DNA of 64,000 bases, from contig JARDYH010000001.1 in NCBI GenBank assembly GCA_029215795.1, positions 356,586,154 to 356,650,153 on the forward strand, given 5' to 3'. Every line of letters begins with the position of its first letter. Position 1 is the first letter of the stretch. Positions 9,719-21,243 of this stretch are shown here, in pieces. Below the pieces are notes generated by a model, which had not been told where the DNA came from, did not search any database, and saw only the letters and a program-made list of their open reading frames with translations. A program made the translations under genes and the position numbers. This DNA comes from Anniella stebbinsi (Eukaryota; Chordata; Lepidosauria; Squamata; Anniellidae).

Positions 9719-11167
9719 TCATTGGCAGATCGAGGAGAGGACTGCTCTTCCAAACGAGGAGTCCTGCCTGGCCCTCACATCCAGACGATAATGCTTAACG
9801 AAAGTGGAAGCATTAGCCCAGGTAGCCGCTCTGCAGAGGTCAGAAAGGGAAGCTCCATGGAGAAGGGCCGAAGAGGCTGCCTGCGCTCTGGTGGAGTGTG
9901 CTGTCAGATGAAAAGGTGGTTCCCTTCTGACAATCTGGTATGCTAGAATAATGGTTTCAACAACCCATTTGGAGATGCGCTGCTGAGACACCGCCATTCC
10001 CTTATTTTTTCCACCATAGCAGATGAACAACTTGCGAGATTTGCGAAAATGCTTAGTTCTTGAATTATAGAAAGCCAATGCTCTCCGAACATCTAGCGCG
10101 TGCAACGCTGAAGACAAAGGGTCTGGCGAAGGTTTGAAGAACGTGGGCAAAACAATGTCCTGACTCATGTGGAACGAGGAGGAAACTTTAGGAATGAACA
10201 TGGGGTCCAGCCGCAGCACCACCTTGTCCCTAAAAAACTGTAAGTAGGGAGGGTCCACTAAGAATGCTGCTAACTCAGAAACTCGTCTTGCAGACGTGAT
10301 GGCCACTAGAAAAATAGTCTTAAATGTCAACAAACGAATATCTATCGTAGCTAAAGGTTCAAAGGGTTTTGAAGTAAGGGCAGTGAGAACGACTGAGAGG
10401 CTCCACTGCGGAACTATTGGACGAATAGTGGGAAACAGGTTATGCAAACCTCTTAGAAAAGCTCTTGCGAGTGGGTGTGTAAAAACTGAAAATCCGTTAA
10501 CCAAACCATGGTTGGCCGCAATTGCGGACAGGTAAACACGAATAGACGCAGGCTTTAGTCCTGTGACGTGTAATGAATGGAGGAACGAAATGATGTCAGG
10601 CATGCCTGATGCAGAAGGATCAAACTCATTGTGGGCCGCATAATCCTGGAAACACTTCCATTTCCTGCTATACGATAGCCTGGTGGAAGGCTTACGGGAG
10701 GCCTCTAAAATAGCCTTCACTCCATCTGGGAAGGAGAGCTTCTGCCAAGACATCGGATTCTCCACGCCATCAGGTGTAAGGTCTGGATATCTGGATGAAG
10801 GATCTTTCCGTTCTCCCGGGAGAGAAGGTCGGGGGCACGGGGTAGGTGCCAAATCTCCGATCTCGCCAGTCTGAGTAGCGACGTGAACCAAGGTTGCCTT
10901 GGCCACCACGGTGCGATCATTATTGCGTCTGAGTTGTTGCGTCGAATCTGCGCCACTGCCCTGGCAATTAGTGGAAAAGGGGGGAATATGTAGAGGAGAC
11001 CTCTCGACCAGTCCCATTGGAGAGCATCTCCAAGCGATGTCCTCCCTATGCCCGCTCTTGAGCAATATGCAGGGCATACTGCGTTCACAGCAGTAGCAAA
11101 GAGATCGATGTCGGGGTTCCCCCAACGAGCAAAGAGACGGCTCAGTATGCGAGGGGAGAGTTCCCAC
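9719..11167 (-). CDS. DIRS element 1 tyrosine recombinase
   Basis: Open from a GTG at 11167 to the stop at 9719 (482 codons); similarity to element 2 begins near an in-frame ATG at 10753, which overlaps the RT end by 36 bases and is the likeliest start. The core has the catalytic set of the family: Arg295 in SARRVSEL, His424-x-x-Arg427 in AHSTRA and the nucleophile Tyr460 in VKHYRLDV. It would integrate the circular DNA intermediate. The frame is -1 relative to RT and equals the gag frame. All catalytic residues are present. Confidence 0.92.
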   Translation of the reverse strand: MGTLPSHTEPSLCSLGEPRHRSLCYCCERSMPCILLKSGHREDIAWRCSPMGLVERSPLHIPPFSTNCQGSGADSTQQLRRNNDRTVVAKATLVHVATQTGEIGDLAPTPCPRPSLPGERKDPSSRYPDLTPDGVENPMSWQKLSFPDGVKAILEASRKPSTRLSYSRKWKCFQDYAAHNEFDPSASGMPDIISFLHSLHVTGLKPASIRVYLSAIAANHGLVNGFSVFTHPLARAFLRGLHNLFPTIRPIVPQWSLSVVLTALTSKPFEPLATIDIRLLTFKTIFLVAITSARRVSELAAFLVDPPYLQFFRDKVVLRLDPMFIPKVSSSFHMSQDIVLPTFFKPSPDPLSSALHALDVRRALAFYNSRTKHFRKSRKLFICYGGKNKGMAVSQQRISKWVVETIILAYQIVRREPPFHLTAHSTRAQAASSALLHGASLSDLCRAATWANASTFVKHYRLDVRARQDSSFGRAVLSSICQ

Positions 11168-12840
11168 TCGTGTGTGTCCCTGAAAGACCTGCTTAGGTCG
11201 TCCGCCTTGGCATTCTCTTTCCCTGCAATGTGTAACGCAGATATGAGCATGTTGTGGGAATTAGCCCAATCCAGGATGCCCATTACAAGTTGAAGGAGGC
11301 GATGAGAGCGCATTCCTCCTTCCTTGTTTAGATACCACACTACTGTGGTATTGTCGGACAGTATTCGGACATGGTGCCCCTGTAGGCGAGGACGAAAAGC
11401 CTGTAGAGCCTTTTTGACTGCCAGCAGTTCCAACATGTTGATATGAAGGCGTGTCTCCGAAGGTGACCATTTTCCTTGCGTTATTAGGTCGCCGTGGTGA
11501 GCTCCCCATCCGTCCAATGATGCATCTGTTGTCACTATGCGAGAGGGGCCCTGCGTTACAAAGGGCATTCCCTGAGAAAGGTTGTGCAGATTCGACCACC
11601 ATCCGAGAGATTCTTGCACAGTTCGCGGGACGGTAAGCATGAGCTTGTGCGGATTTTGCAGGGGGGAGTAACGCCGGATAAAGAACTGCTGGAGGGGTCG
11701 CATCCGAAGTCGCGCCCAACGGACGACGAACACGGCTGCCGCCATCAATCCTAGTAGCCTTAGAATTGTGAATGCTGAGGCGCGATGACGCCCTTGCAGT
11801 CTTGATGAAAGCTGTTGCAGGACCGCTATTCTGTCTGTGGGGAGGAAAGCCCTTCCCATGGTAGAGTCTAGGGTAACTCCTATAAATTGTATTCGCTGCG
11901 ATGGTTGAGTGACGGATTTTTTGTAATTTATCTGCAGCCCAAGAGATGACAGAAGAGAGATGACCTCGTGGACGTCGGCAAGTGCCTGGCTTCTGGACTT
12001 GGAGACGATCAGCCAATCGTCCAGGTAAGGATACAAGTCGATGCTGTTCGATCGAAGGTGCGCGCATACTGCCGACATGCACTTGGTGAACACTCTTGGT
12101 GCAGATTTCAGGCCGAAGGGAAGGACGGAGAACTGGTACGCCTGGTGACCTATGACAAATCGCAGATAGTGTCGGGGGGCAGGATGAACAGCGATGTGAA
12201 AATAGGCATCCTTCAGGTCTATTAGCGTGAACCAGCTGCCCTTCCGTAACATGGGCAGGACTGCTGCCAAGGTAACCATATGAAACTTTTTGGGTCGTAT
12301 GAACTTGTTTAGAACTCTGAGATCCATAATAGGACGAAGTCCCCCGTCCCGCTTCGGCACCGTAAAATAACGGGAGTAAAACCCCGCATGAAGCTGGTGC
12401 TGCCGCACCCTCGTAATTGCTCTCTTGCGAAGAAGCGTGGTGGTCTCTTGTGACAGCGTCACTGAGGGCGGTGTGATTTTTACGGTGCCAAGTGGAGGAG
12501 GGACATCGAATTCTATTTTGTAGCCTTCTGCAATTATATCTAGCACCCAAGAGTCCGATGTTATGGACGCCCACGCCTGCAGAAAAGGCTTTAGTCTGTT
12601 CGTTGCACAGCTGAGCAGAGGCAGTGGCAAGTCAAAGGCGACGCTTCTGAAGCTGGGACTGCTTGCTGCGTTGTTGGAAACGCGGTGTTGATTTGCGTGG
12701 CTGGTAAGCTGATTGAGTAGGAGCAAGCTGGTAGCGTTACGTTCGGTCCTGTTGTATTCTAGATTGATATGGGACCGGCCTGTACCATCTACGTTGACGG
12801 TAAGGTTGCTGGGGTTGTTGAAAACCCATTTTCTTGGCCG
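10717..12840 (-). CDS. DIRS element 1 reverse transcriptase, RNase H and Dam-like methyltransferase
   Basis: The frame is open from just after a TGA at 12841-12843 to the stop at 10717 and overlaps the gag end by about 104 bases in the +1 frame. Residues counted from a TTG at 12726: RT motifs VPKRDGGLRPIMDLR near 123-137, LKDAYFHI near 171, catalytic YLDD at 234-237. RNase H follows with Asp401 (TDAS), Glu433 (LELL), Asp458 (SDNT) and the final ADDLSR near 508-513. A region at 530-625 resembles phage Dam-type methyltransferases as known in DIRS elements, with FPPF at 581-584 where active enzymes have a PPY motif. The first in-frame AUG is inside the RT domain, at 12327. Confidence 0.92.
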   Translation of the reverse strand, partial: RPRKWVFNNPSNLTVNVDGTGRSHINLEYNRTERNATSLLLLNQLTSHANQHRVSNNAASSPSFRSVAFDLPLPLLSCATNRLKPFLQAWASITSDSWVLDIIAEGYKIEFDVPPPLGTVKITPPSVTLSQETTTLLRKRAITRVRQHQLHAGFYSRYFTVPKRDGGLRPIMDLRVLNKFIRPKKFHMVTLAAVLPMLRKGSWFTLIDLKDAYFHIAVHPAPRHYLRFVIGHQAYQFSVLPFGLKSAPRVFTKCMSAVCAHLRSNSIDLYPYLDDWLIVSKSRSQALADVHEVISLLSSLGLQINYKKSVTQPSQRIQFIGVTLDSTMGRAFLPTDRIAVLQQLSSRLQGRHRASAFTILRLLGLMAAAVFVVRWARLRMRPLQQFFIRRYSPLQNPHKLMLTVPRTVQESLGWWSNLHNLSQGMPFVTQGPSRIVTTDASLDGWGAHHGDLITQGKWSPSETRLHINMLELLAVKKALQAFRPRLQGHHVRILSDNTTVVWYLNKEGGMRSHRLLQLVMGILDWANSHNMLISALHIAGKENAKADDLSRSFRDTHEWELSPRILSRLFARWGNPDIDLFATAVNAVCPAYCSRAGIGRTSLGDALQWDWSRGLLYIFPPFPLIARAVAQIRRNNSDAIMIAPWWPRQPWFTSLLRLARSEIWHLPRAPDLLSRENGKILHPDIQTLHLMAWRIRCLGRSSPSQME

Positions 12841-14803
12841 TCATTCTGGCCTTATGCAGCGTGTCCATGGTGGTGTCCGTGTCCGTATTGAAGAGGCCCT
12901 CCCCGTCAAAGGGCAGGTCCTCGATCTTATTCTTAGTTTCCTGCGGGAGGGATGCTGAACGCAACCAAGCATGGCGACGTAATGCCACAGCGCCAACCAT
13001 TGTCTTGGCCACGCAGTCCGTCAGGTGACGAGCCGTTGTCAGCTCCTGCTTGGACAGCCTTATTGCTTCCGCTTGGAATACCCTCGCTAGCTCACGTTGA
13101 TCGTCAGGGAGATAGTCAGTGAGCGTAGAGATTTTTTCCCAGAGGAACAACTGGTAGCGGGCCATTAAGGCCATATAATTTGTGACCTTAATGCCCAAAG
13201 AGGCAGAAGAGTAAATACGGCGGCCATAGGAGTCTAGTTTACGGCCTTCCTTATCTGTCGGTGCCGAATGCGTCTTCCCTGATCTCCCTTGAGCTGCCTC
13301 AACGACCACAGAGTTGGGCTTCGGGTGCTGAAAAAGGAAAGGTGCTTGTGCCTCCTTTACCTTATAAATGGCATCCAAGCGCTTGGAAGTTGGACCAATG
13401 GTCGCTGGGTTTTCCCAAGACTGCTTGATCGTCTTTAGCAGCGTCTTAATCATAGGCAGGGTCAACTGTGGGGATGGGTCTGTGTACATGACATCATAAA
13501 TGCCATCCTCCTCCTCCTCCACAGGTTGTTGGCATTCGATGCCGAGGGACTGTGCCAGTCTCTGCATCTGGTCAGAGAAACTGCCCATCTCCATCGTAGG
13601 TGAGGCCCTATCCCCAGTACCGACATCCTCCGATGGCGATGGCTCGGAAGAGCGGGGTGATGGTGCCGATGAAGTGTCTGAGGCATAATCGTCAAACGAC
13701 TGGGAAGGCTGTCGGCGTCGTGGTGTTGTCGATGCCGTACGGTCTCGATGTCGAGTCGAAGACTGAGACAAAGAAGTCGTTCGCCTCGGTGGCACCGGCG
13801 GCGGTGACTGACTTGCAGTGATGCGTTGCCCTGTATAAGGGTCAAAGCGGTAGCGGCTGCGATCGGAACGGTGAGAACGTTCCGAATACACGTCCCATCC
13901 CCGAGACCGAGAACAAGATCTGGACGCCGAAGATCGGTGTCGACGAGAGCGAGAGCGGTGTCGAAGGCGCTCCGGGCGCTTGACTGGCGGTGGAGGCTCG
14001 ATCGTCAGCGGTACCGTGTCTTCTGCATCCGACGTAATCTCTATGGGCGTCGGTTCCGGAGAGGGCAGCGACCGAGGTGGTGACAACGCGGTTGTCGGTA
14101 TCGATAGCGCTATCGGTGTCGAAGGTGTGCGGAGCACTGGCGATATCGAAGGCGTGCGCCTCTTCGATACAGAGGCAGCTGGGGAAGAAGCGGCCCGCTG
14201 AGACGACTGCGATGTTGAGCAGGTCGATAGCATGCGGTGTCTCGGTGCCGAGATTTCTGCCGGTACCGATGAGGCCTTATGGACTAAGGCTACTACTTTC
14301 CTCGATGTCGAGGACGGCATCGAAGATGGGAGCGACGCCGCTTTTTTCGAAGTCGAAGTGGCTACTTTTTTTGAAGTCGGTACCGGTGGCACAACCTTCT
14401 TGGCTATCTTCGACTTCTTAGCCCTTTTCACCGGCGGTGGAGAGGAGGGCGGAGAAGTGTCCGCAACTGATGCCTGAGCTGCAGCCCCCAACAGGGGGGA
14501 GCCAGGAGAAGCTGGGTTCGAGCGTTCCGAATGCAAGGCTCCACGCTCCCCAGAAATGGATGTGCCCGCCTGCATCATGGAGGGCCTAGGCCTGTCGACA
14601 GCTGAAAGGGCCTTACTCCACAACAGGCTACGAAGACGGTCCGCTCTGTTTCGTCTCGTTTGTCTTGAAAACCGCATACAATGCGAGCACGAGTCCACGA
14701 CGTGGGATTCTCCCAGACAAATTAAACACAACGAATGTCCGTCAGTGAGGGCTATTTTTGCCCTGCACCTCGAACAAAGCTTAAATAGCGCAGTTTGCAC
14801 CAT
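12737..14803 (-). CDS. DIRS element 1 Gag-like protein, 688 aa
   Basis: A true ATG at 14803 opens a 688-codon frame ended by TAA at 12737-12739. The N-terminus has a Cys/His module with CSRCRA, then CLICLGESHVVDSC, likely zinc binding and shared almost position for position with element 2. The middle (about residues 130-400) is rich in Ser, Pro and Arg with RS runs. The C-terminal 250 residues form a conserved globular block around QHPKPNSVVVEAAQGRS and EDLPFDGEGLFN, also shared with element 2. Presumed structural particle protein by position; the function is inferred. No stop or frameshift is seen. Confidence 0.88.
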   Translation of the reverse strand: MVQTALFKLCSRCRAKIALTDGHSLCLICLGESHVVDSCSHCMRFSRQTRRNRADRLRSLLWSKALSAVDRPRPSMMQAGTSISGERGALHSERSNPASPGSPLLGAAAQASVADTSPPSSPPPVKRAKKSKIAKKVVPPVPTSKKVATSTSKKAASLPSSMPSSTSRKVVALVHKASSVPAEISAPRHRMLSTCSTSQSSQRAASSPAASVSKRRTPSISPVLRTPSTPIALSIPTTALSPPRSLPSPEPTPIEITSDAEDTVPLTIEPPPPVKRPERLRHRSRSRRHRSSASRSCSRSRGWDVYSERSHRSDRSRYRFDPYTGQRITASQSPPPVPPRRTTSLSQSSTRHRDRTASTTPRRRQPSQSFDDYASDTSSAPSPRSSEPSPSEDVGTGDRASPTMEMGSFSDQMQRLAQSLGIECQQPVEEEEDGIYDVMYTDPSPQLTLPMIKTLLKTIKQSWENPATIGPTSKRLDAIYKVKEAQAPFLFQHPKPNSVVVEAAQGRSGKTHSAPTDKEGRKLDSYGRRIYSSASLGIKVTNYMALMARYQLFLWEKISTLTDYLPDDQRELARVFQAEAIRLSKQELTTARHLTDCVAKTMVGAVALRRHAWLRSASLPQETKNKIEDLPFDGEGLFNTDTDTTMDTLHKARMTAKKMGFQQPQQPYRQRRWYRPVPYQSRIQQDRT

Positions 14804-15009
14804 AAGGCGGCAAACCGCTCTAAATACTAACTAACTAAAACTAGAAAATAAATTTAAAAAAAAATTTTTTTTTATACTAATAACAAGATAGATAACACGA
14901 AAAAAACTGCCTAAGCTAACTAAAAAAAACCTGTTCTTCCTTTCTCACAGATACGAACGTACCAGGACGAAGTCTCCCGCGAGGCTAACAGCGAAGCAGT
15001 CGAAGAAGG

Positions 15010-15169
15010 ACTGAGGTAAGCAAGGAGCGGGAACCCTGAGCATGCGTGGTAGTATGGTGGGGGGAGGGGTTCCCGCCAAAAGTCTAAGCTAGCTAGTGAA
15101 GTTTCCCGGAAGCAGGCTCGGCGTCGGCGCAAGCCCATATGTGTGATGCACAGAGACCACGAAGAAGAA
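15010..15169. repeat. DIRS element 1 right inverted terminal repeat (5' end of the element)
   Basis: The inner 127 bases or so are the reverse complement of the left repeat with three visible differences. The outermost 35 bases differ from the left end but are matched by the second half of the internal complementary region. Transcription of the element should start in or near this repeat, about 0.2-0.37 kb ahead of the gag start codon; no TATA box could be assigned with confidence. Confidence 0.88.
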
Positions 15170-15284
15170 CTAAAAAATATTTGGTGTCACATTTTTTTTA
15201 CAGTAGTCTCAGGTGAAAAGCTTCCTTGGACTATACTGGGGGAAAGGGTTCAGCACCGCCTTCTCCTCCTGTAATGGTTTGCTA

Positions 15285-15286
<2 letters not shown>

Positions 15287-15317
<31 letters not shown>
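15287..15317. repeat. (TG)n microsatellite
   Basis: About 15 TG units, 120 bp outside the right end of DIRS element 1. Confidence 0.93.
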
Positions 15318-15319
<2 letters not shown>

Positions 15320-16365
15320 AACACACACATGGGGTAGCATTATATCCCACCCTGCAGTCTGAAGTCGTATAGCCGAGGATTCTATTACTTCAGTTTATGT
15401 AATGTGAAGAACACTTAAGTCACAAGAAATACATCACACCTGTGTAAAGAGCATGGCACTTGGCTTTGTCTACTCCATGTTTTGAACATGCTGGCATCTA
15501 ACATGCCCGTGTGCCTAAAGGACAGAAGGTCACAGCCATACCACAAACTCAGTGTAACCAAAGAACTGACTTATATTACATATATCTACAGTGAAAGAAA
15601 TCTGTTTGCTGAAATGCTCTAGGAAAACCAAAATCCAAAGATACTTCTATGGAGCAGTGAGCACAACAGGGCTTGATGTTTATTAGATAGCTTGGACACC
15701 CAGGGCCTGGATGTCAGTATAACAGAGTACTGGAAAAAATGTTTTATTTTTAGCAGTATCCCTAATGTTGCTACTAAAACCAATCCGCATTCTATAGAAG
15801 AAAATGGATGGAGAAGATCCATGTAGCTCGAGCTTTTGCTTACTATCAGGAAGCATTTAAGAGAATCTGAACTCTCTCAATTTTTGTGTAACTTGAAAGG
15901 CATGCTCTTTTCTTCACATTACTCCAAGGTTCAAGGTATGTATGGCTACAAGGAGAGGGAGAGCAGGGCTGCACCACTGTCCCTTGATGGCTGTGCATTC
16001 ATTACAGCCTTTGAGGGGGAACAGGACTAGTGATACGTGGAGACAGGGATCAGCCCCTTTATCCAAATACATTAGACATGCTAAAGCACGTGAAAGGGCT
16101 ATAATTATAGAAATGTTATTTATCAAGATGAATTGTTCAGATTTATTCACTAAATGGAAATACCTCATGCATTAACTTTATATCAGTGGTTATCAATTAC
16201 TATATCAATAACAGCAGACAAGCTTCTCTAAAAGACTTACTGATCATCACTTAAAAGGTACAGAGGAGTGTTGGATATGTTCTCAGGGGCATTCAGTTTG
16301 TGCGAAGCAAAGGTGAGGCCCAACAGAATTATCATACACTGGAAACTGAACGCGTGCACTCTAGG
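15318..16365. other. Intron 8, upstream part, nothing recognised
   Basis: Several short overlapping frames without motifs; no repeat family identified. Confidence 0.45.
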
Positions 16366-16899
<534 letters not shown>

Positions 16900-17243
16900 C
16901 TAAACAAAACAGAAAAAGAAACCTGAAACAAAGATTTCATGTTCTATAATGAGGAAAAAAATCTAAGATAATGTTTTAAAGCGGTTTAGTGTTAGTTAGA
17001 ATGCAATGGAAGCAAAGTTGTAGCAAACGAATTGTGTCCAGGCTTGGTAGCCACCAATTATTTTTACTAGCCTGTTGGAACACAGTAATAATGCACCTGG
17101 GCATATGCAGAGTGTATTTCTAAGTGCAACCGGCTCCATCCTTCATTTCCCACACAGCACTACAGAGAAGGGCATTATAGAACAGACAGCTAAGTCTGAG
17201 ACTTTGCATGCTTCCTTTTTGAAATTAAGCACTGCCCACTGTC

Positions 17244-17290
17244 AACTATACCTGATGTATAGACAAGTATTCTATACATCAGGTATAGTT
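17244..17290. repeat. Perfect 20-bp inverted repeat with 7-base loop
   Basis: Arm AACTATACCTGATGTATAGA (17244-17263) is exactly complementary to 17271-17290 around the loop CAAGTAT. The flanks are not complementary. Confidence 0.9.
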
Positions 17291-17613
17291 AGACCTGCTG
17301 AAGTCCAGGAGATTATTGCCAGGACAAGGGAGCAAGAGACATTGTGTGGGGGAAGAAGCTTTACACATGAACTGGAGAGAAGGGGGATCTTAAACACAAT
17401 ATTGTACACCTGAAGAGACAAAGAGAGAGATTGAAAATGGTGTTGCCATTTTTTGATTATTTGATTATTTTATACCTGCCACACTCCAAATAAGGATGGG
17501 TGAAATGCCTTGAAGAAACATACTTTCAGAAATGGTGGACCAAGTATATTCCTAGCATACCACAGCAAAGCTTTGACAAAGACTACAGGCAGCCATACTG
17601 AACATCAGACACT

Positions 17614-17724
17614 GGCCCTGTTCAGAAGACACCATAAACCTTAGCTTTAACCATGGTGAATAAGGCTTTTTGCTTTATTCACCATAGTTAAAGCCATGGT
17701 TTAAGATGTCTTCCGAACAGGGCC
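17614..17724. mobile_element. Foldback element, family A, copy 1
   Basis: A near-complete palindrome: GGCCCTGTTCAGAAGACACC at the left and its complement at the right, hinged at GGTGAATAAGGC/TTTATTCACC. Other copies: 57714-57814 and a half copy at 43086-43160. Confidence 0.72.
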
Positions 17725-17811
17725 ACTGAGATGTTGGTGCCTTGTAAAAGGTATATATTAAAACACCCATCGGGAGTCTAAAAGCTTCCTGGAACCATGT
17801 TACGTATTTAT

Positions 17812-17935
17812 GTCACAATGCTATACTTGTCTTGACAGAAAAAAAAAATCCTACAACTCCCCAGCATTGGCCGGCTGGGGAATGCTGGGAGTTGTAGGTT
17901 TTTTTTGTCCAAATAGGCATAGAATTGTGCCTTTA
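17812..17935. mobile_element. Foldback element, family D, copy 1
   Basis: Arms TCCTACAACTCCCCAGCATT and its complement fold about a GGCCGG centre; the outer arms CAATGCTATAC/GGCATAGAATTG pair imperfectly. Further copies at 27048-27186, 50467-50593 and 58170-58305. Confidence 0.68.
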
Positions 17936-17981
17936 AAGATGCAATTTCTACATAAGAGGAGTGAGCATTTTAGTGAATTCA

Positions 17982-19364
<1,383 letters not shown>

Positions 19365-19484
19365 GAGTTGTAGCTCACTGGGAGAGTATGCTTTGTATGC
19401 AAAAAAATTTCCAGGCTCAGCCTTCAGCATCTGAAGAAAAGGCCTGTCTGACACTCCGGAGAGTTACTGTCTCTGGATGTAGAC

Positions 19485-19784
19485 CAGCCTTTCCCAACCT
19501 GGTACCTTCCAGATGTTTGGGACTACAACTCTCGGCATACTTGACCATTGGGCATGCTAACTAGAACTGATGGAACATAGAAGCTGCCTCTGACATAGTC
19601 AGCTCAATATTGTCAATACTGACTGGCAGCAGCTCTCTAGGTTTCAGGCAGGATTCTTTCCTAGTCCTACCTGAAGATGCCGGAGTTAATACCTAGGACC
19701 TTCTGCATGAAAAGCAGGTGCCCTACACACTGAGCTACGGACATTCCAAAACATATATGAAGAAGACCAAGTTGGAGAAGGCTG
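19485..19784. mobile_element. Palindromic element, family E, copy 2, with an inner SINE
   Basis: Left part 19485-19572 (CAGCCTTTCCCAACCTGGTA) and right part 19743-19784 (CCAAGTTGGAGAAGGCTG) form the two arms. Flanking ATGTAGAC and ATTTAGGC agree at six of eight positions, compatible with a decayed 8-bp hAT target duplication. Confidence 0.62.
19573..19742 (-). mobile_element. tRNA-derived SINE, minus strand, innermost of three nested insertions
   Basis: The minus strand reads GTAGCTCAGTGTGTAGGGCA, then a TTTCATGCAGAAGGTCC B-box region, and ends with the GGCAGCTTCTATGTT tail. Confidence 0.7.
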
Positions 19785-20236
19785 ATTTAGGCAATACTGG
19801 GCTAGATGGGCCAATAGTCAAGCTCAGTATAAGGCAGAACTCTTTTTTGCTAAGAGACCTAAAGTTCTCCCTTAAAGGCAAATAAGTATTATAGTTCTAG
19901 CTTCAGTTTATTAAAATCAGAAGTTGAAGTAAGGCATAGTAGTCTGCGCTATGCTGAGAAATGAGTAATATCTTAGCTTTAGTGGAGGCTATGCAGCCCA
20001 CTGACTGGTAGAGCCACTCCCCTGCTCCCCCACCCCACAAACACCACGCTCATTTTTCATGGTTTTTAAACATGTAAAAAGATTAACCACAACAACTACA
20101 ATGAGATCTGTTACATCCTTATGGAAAAAGAGAAGCTGACTTAATTGGCCTTTCGATTGTTTGCATATGACATAGGAAGGCATGACAATTTTATTTTATA
20201 AAATGAACATGATCTATCTGTCACACGCAGCTTCTA

Positions 20237-20560
<324 letters not shown>

Positions 20561-21243
20561 TTATTTTCACACAGTACGCATGTTAGGACAAAATGCTAAA
20601 TTTACTGAGCAGTTACTAATCTAGTTAAGAAATTGACCATATATTTTACCCTATTGGAGCATTCCGTTTACTTGGCTATAAATGCAGGATAAATAATTCT
20701 ATACATTTTTAGAATAGTAATGGGAATTTAAAAGTTGGTATCTACCAACCAACATCATTCTTAAAACACTGTTTCCTTCAGATTTGCTACTCAAAAGAAA
20801 AAAAACACTCCTTAGAATAGCCATTAAGACAACATGGAGGTTTAAAATATAGTCAAAAGATAGAGTTTATATTTAACTGGGTTGTTAGCTCTGAACAGTG
20901 TTGGAACAGAGACATTAGTTTAACATAAACATTGGGTGGCAAAACATGCATATACATTTATGCAAAGCTGGAATGCGTAAAGAAAACTGCAATCCACCTA
21001 GGGCATGGAATATGGAATGGTGGGGTACACATTTTGATAATAAACAATAAGGGGTCAAAAGAATAATTTTCTAAAACATGCCAAAAAAACAGTAAATCAT
21101 GCACTAATAAAAAGGAGTGTTATAAGCATCATTAACCTAGCTAAGAAGTTACGTTCATGCATTAATAATGATCCTAACACACTATTCCCCCCCCCAATCA
21201 GATAAACTCATCTTAAATTTCAATATACTAAATATACAGATAT

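Larger units (their letters stand above)
9276..15169 (-). mobile_element. DIRS-type tyrosine-recombinase retrotransposon, element 1, apparently complete
   Basis: A 5.9-kb element in intron 8, sense to the host gene. In transcription order (right to left) it has the right inverted repeat, gag, RT/RNase H/methyltransferase-like frame, tyrosine recombinase, internal complementary region and left inverted repeat. It lacks direct long terminal repeats, an aspartic protease and a DDE integrase, which excludes retroviruses and Ty3/copia elements. The end bases are placed where complementarity between the ends and the internal region stops, so either may be off by a few bases. The three protein domains contain no internal stop, so it may have been competent until recently. 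Confidence 0.93.
19365..19845 (+). mobile_element. tRNA-derived SINE, split by a later insertion
   Basis: The head GTTGTAGCTCACTGGGAGAG with GTATGCTTTGTATGC runs to 19484; the tail GGGCTAGATGGGCCAATAGT resumes at about 19785. Between them sits a family E palindromic element that itself contains another SINE. Confidence 0.7.

Noticed and set aside
11261..12574. 437-codon frame under the RT gene of element 1 as a separate gene
   Set aside because: It has no domain and follows the RT codons; its openness is reported as a finding, but no separate protein is supported.
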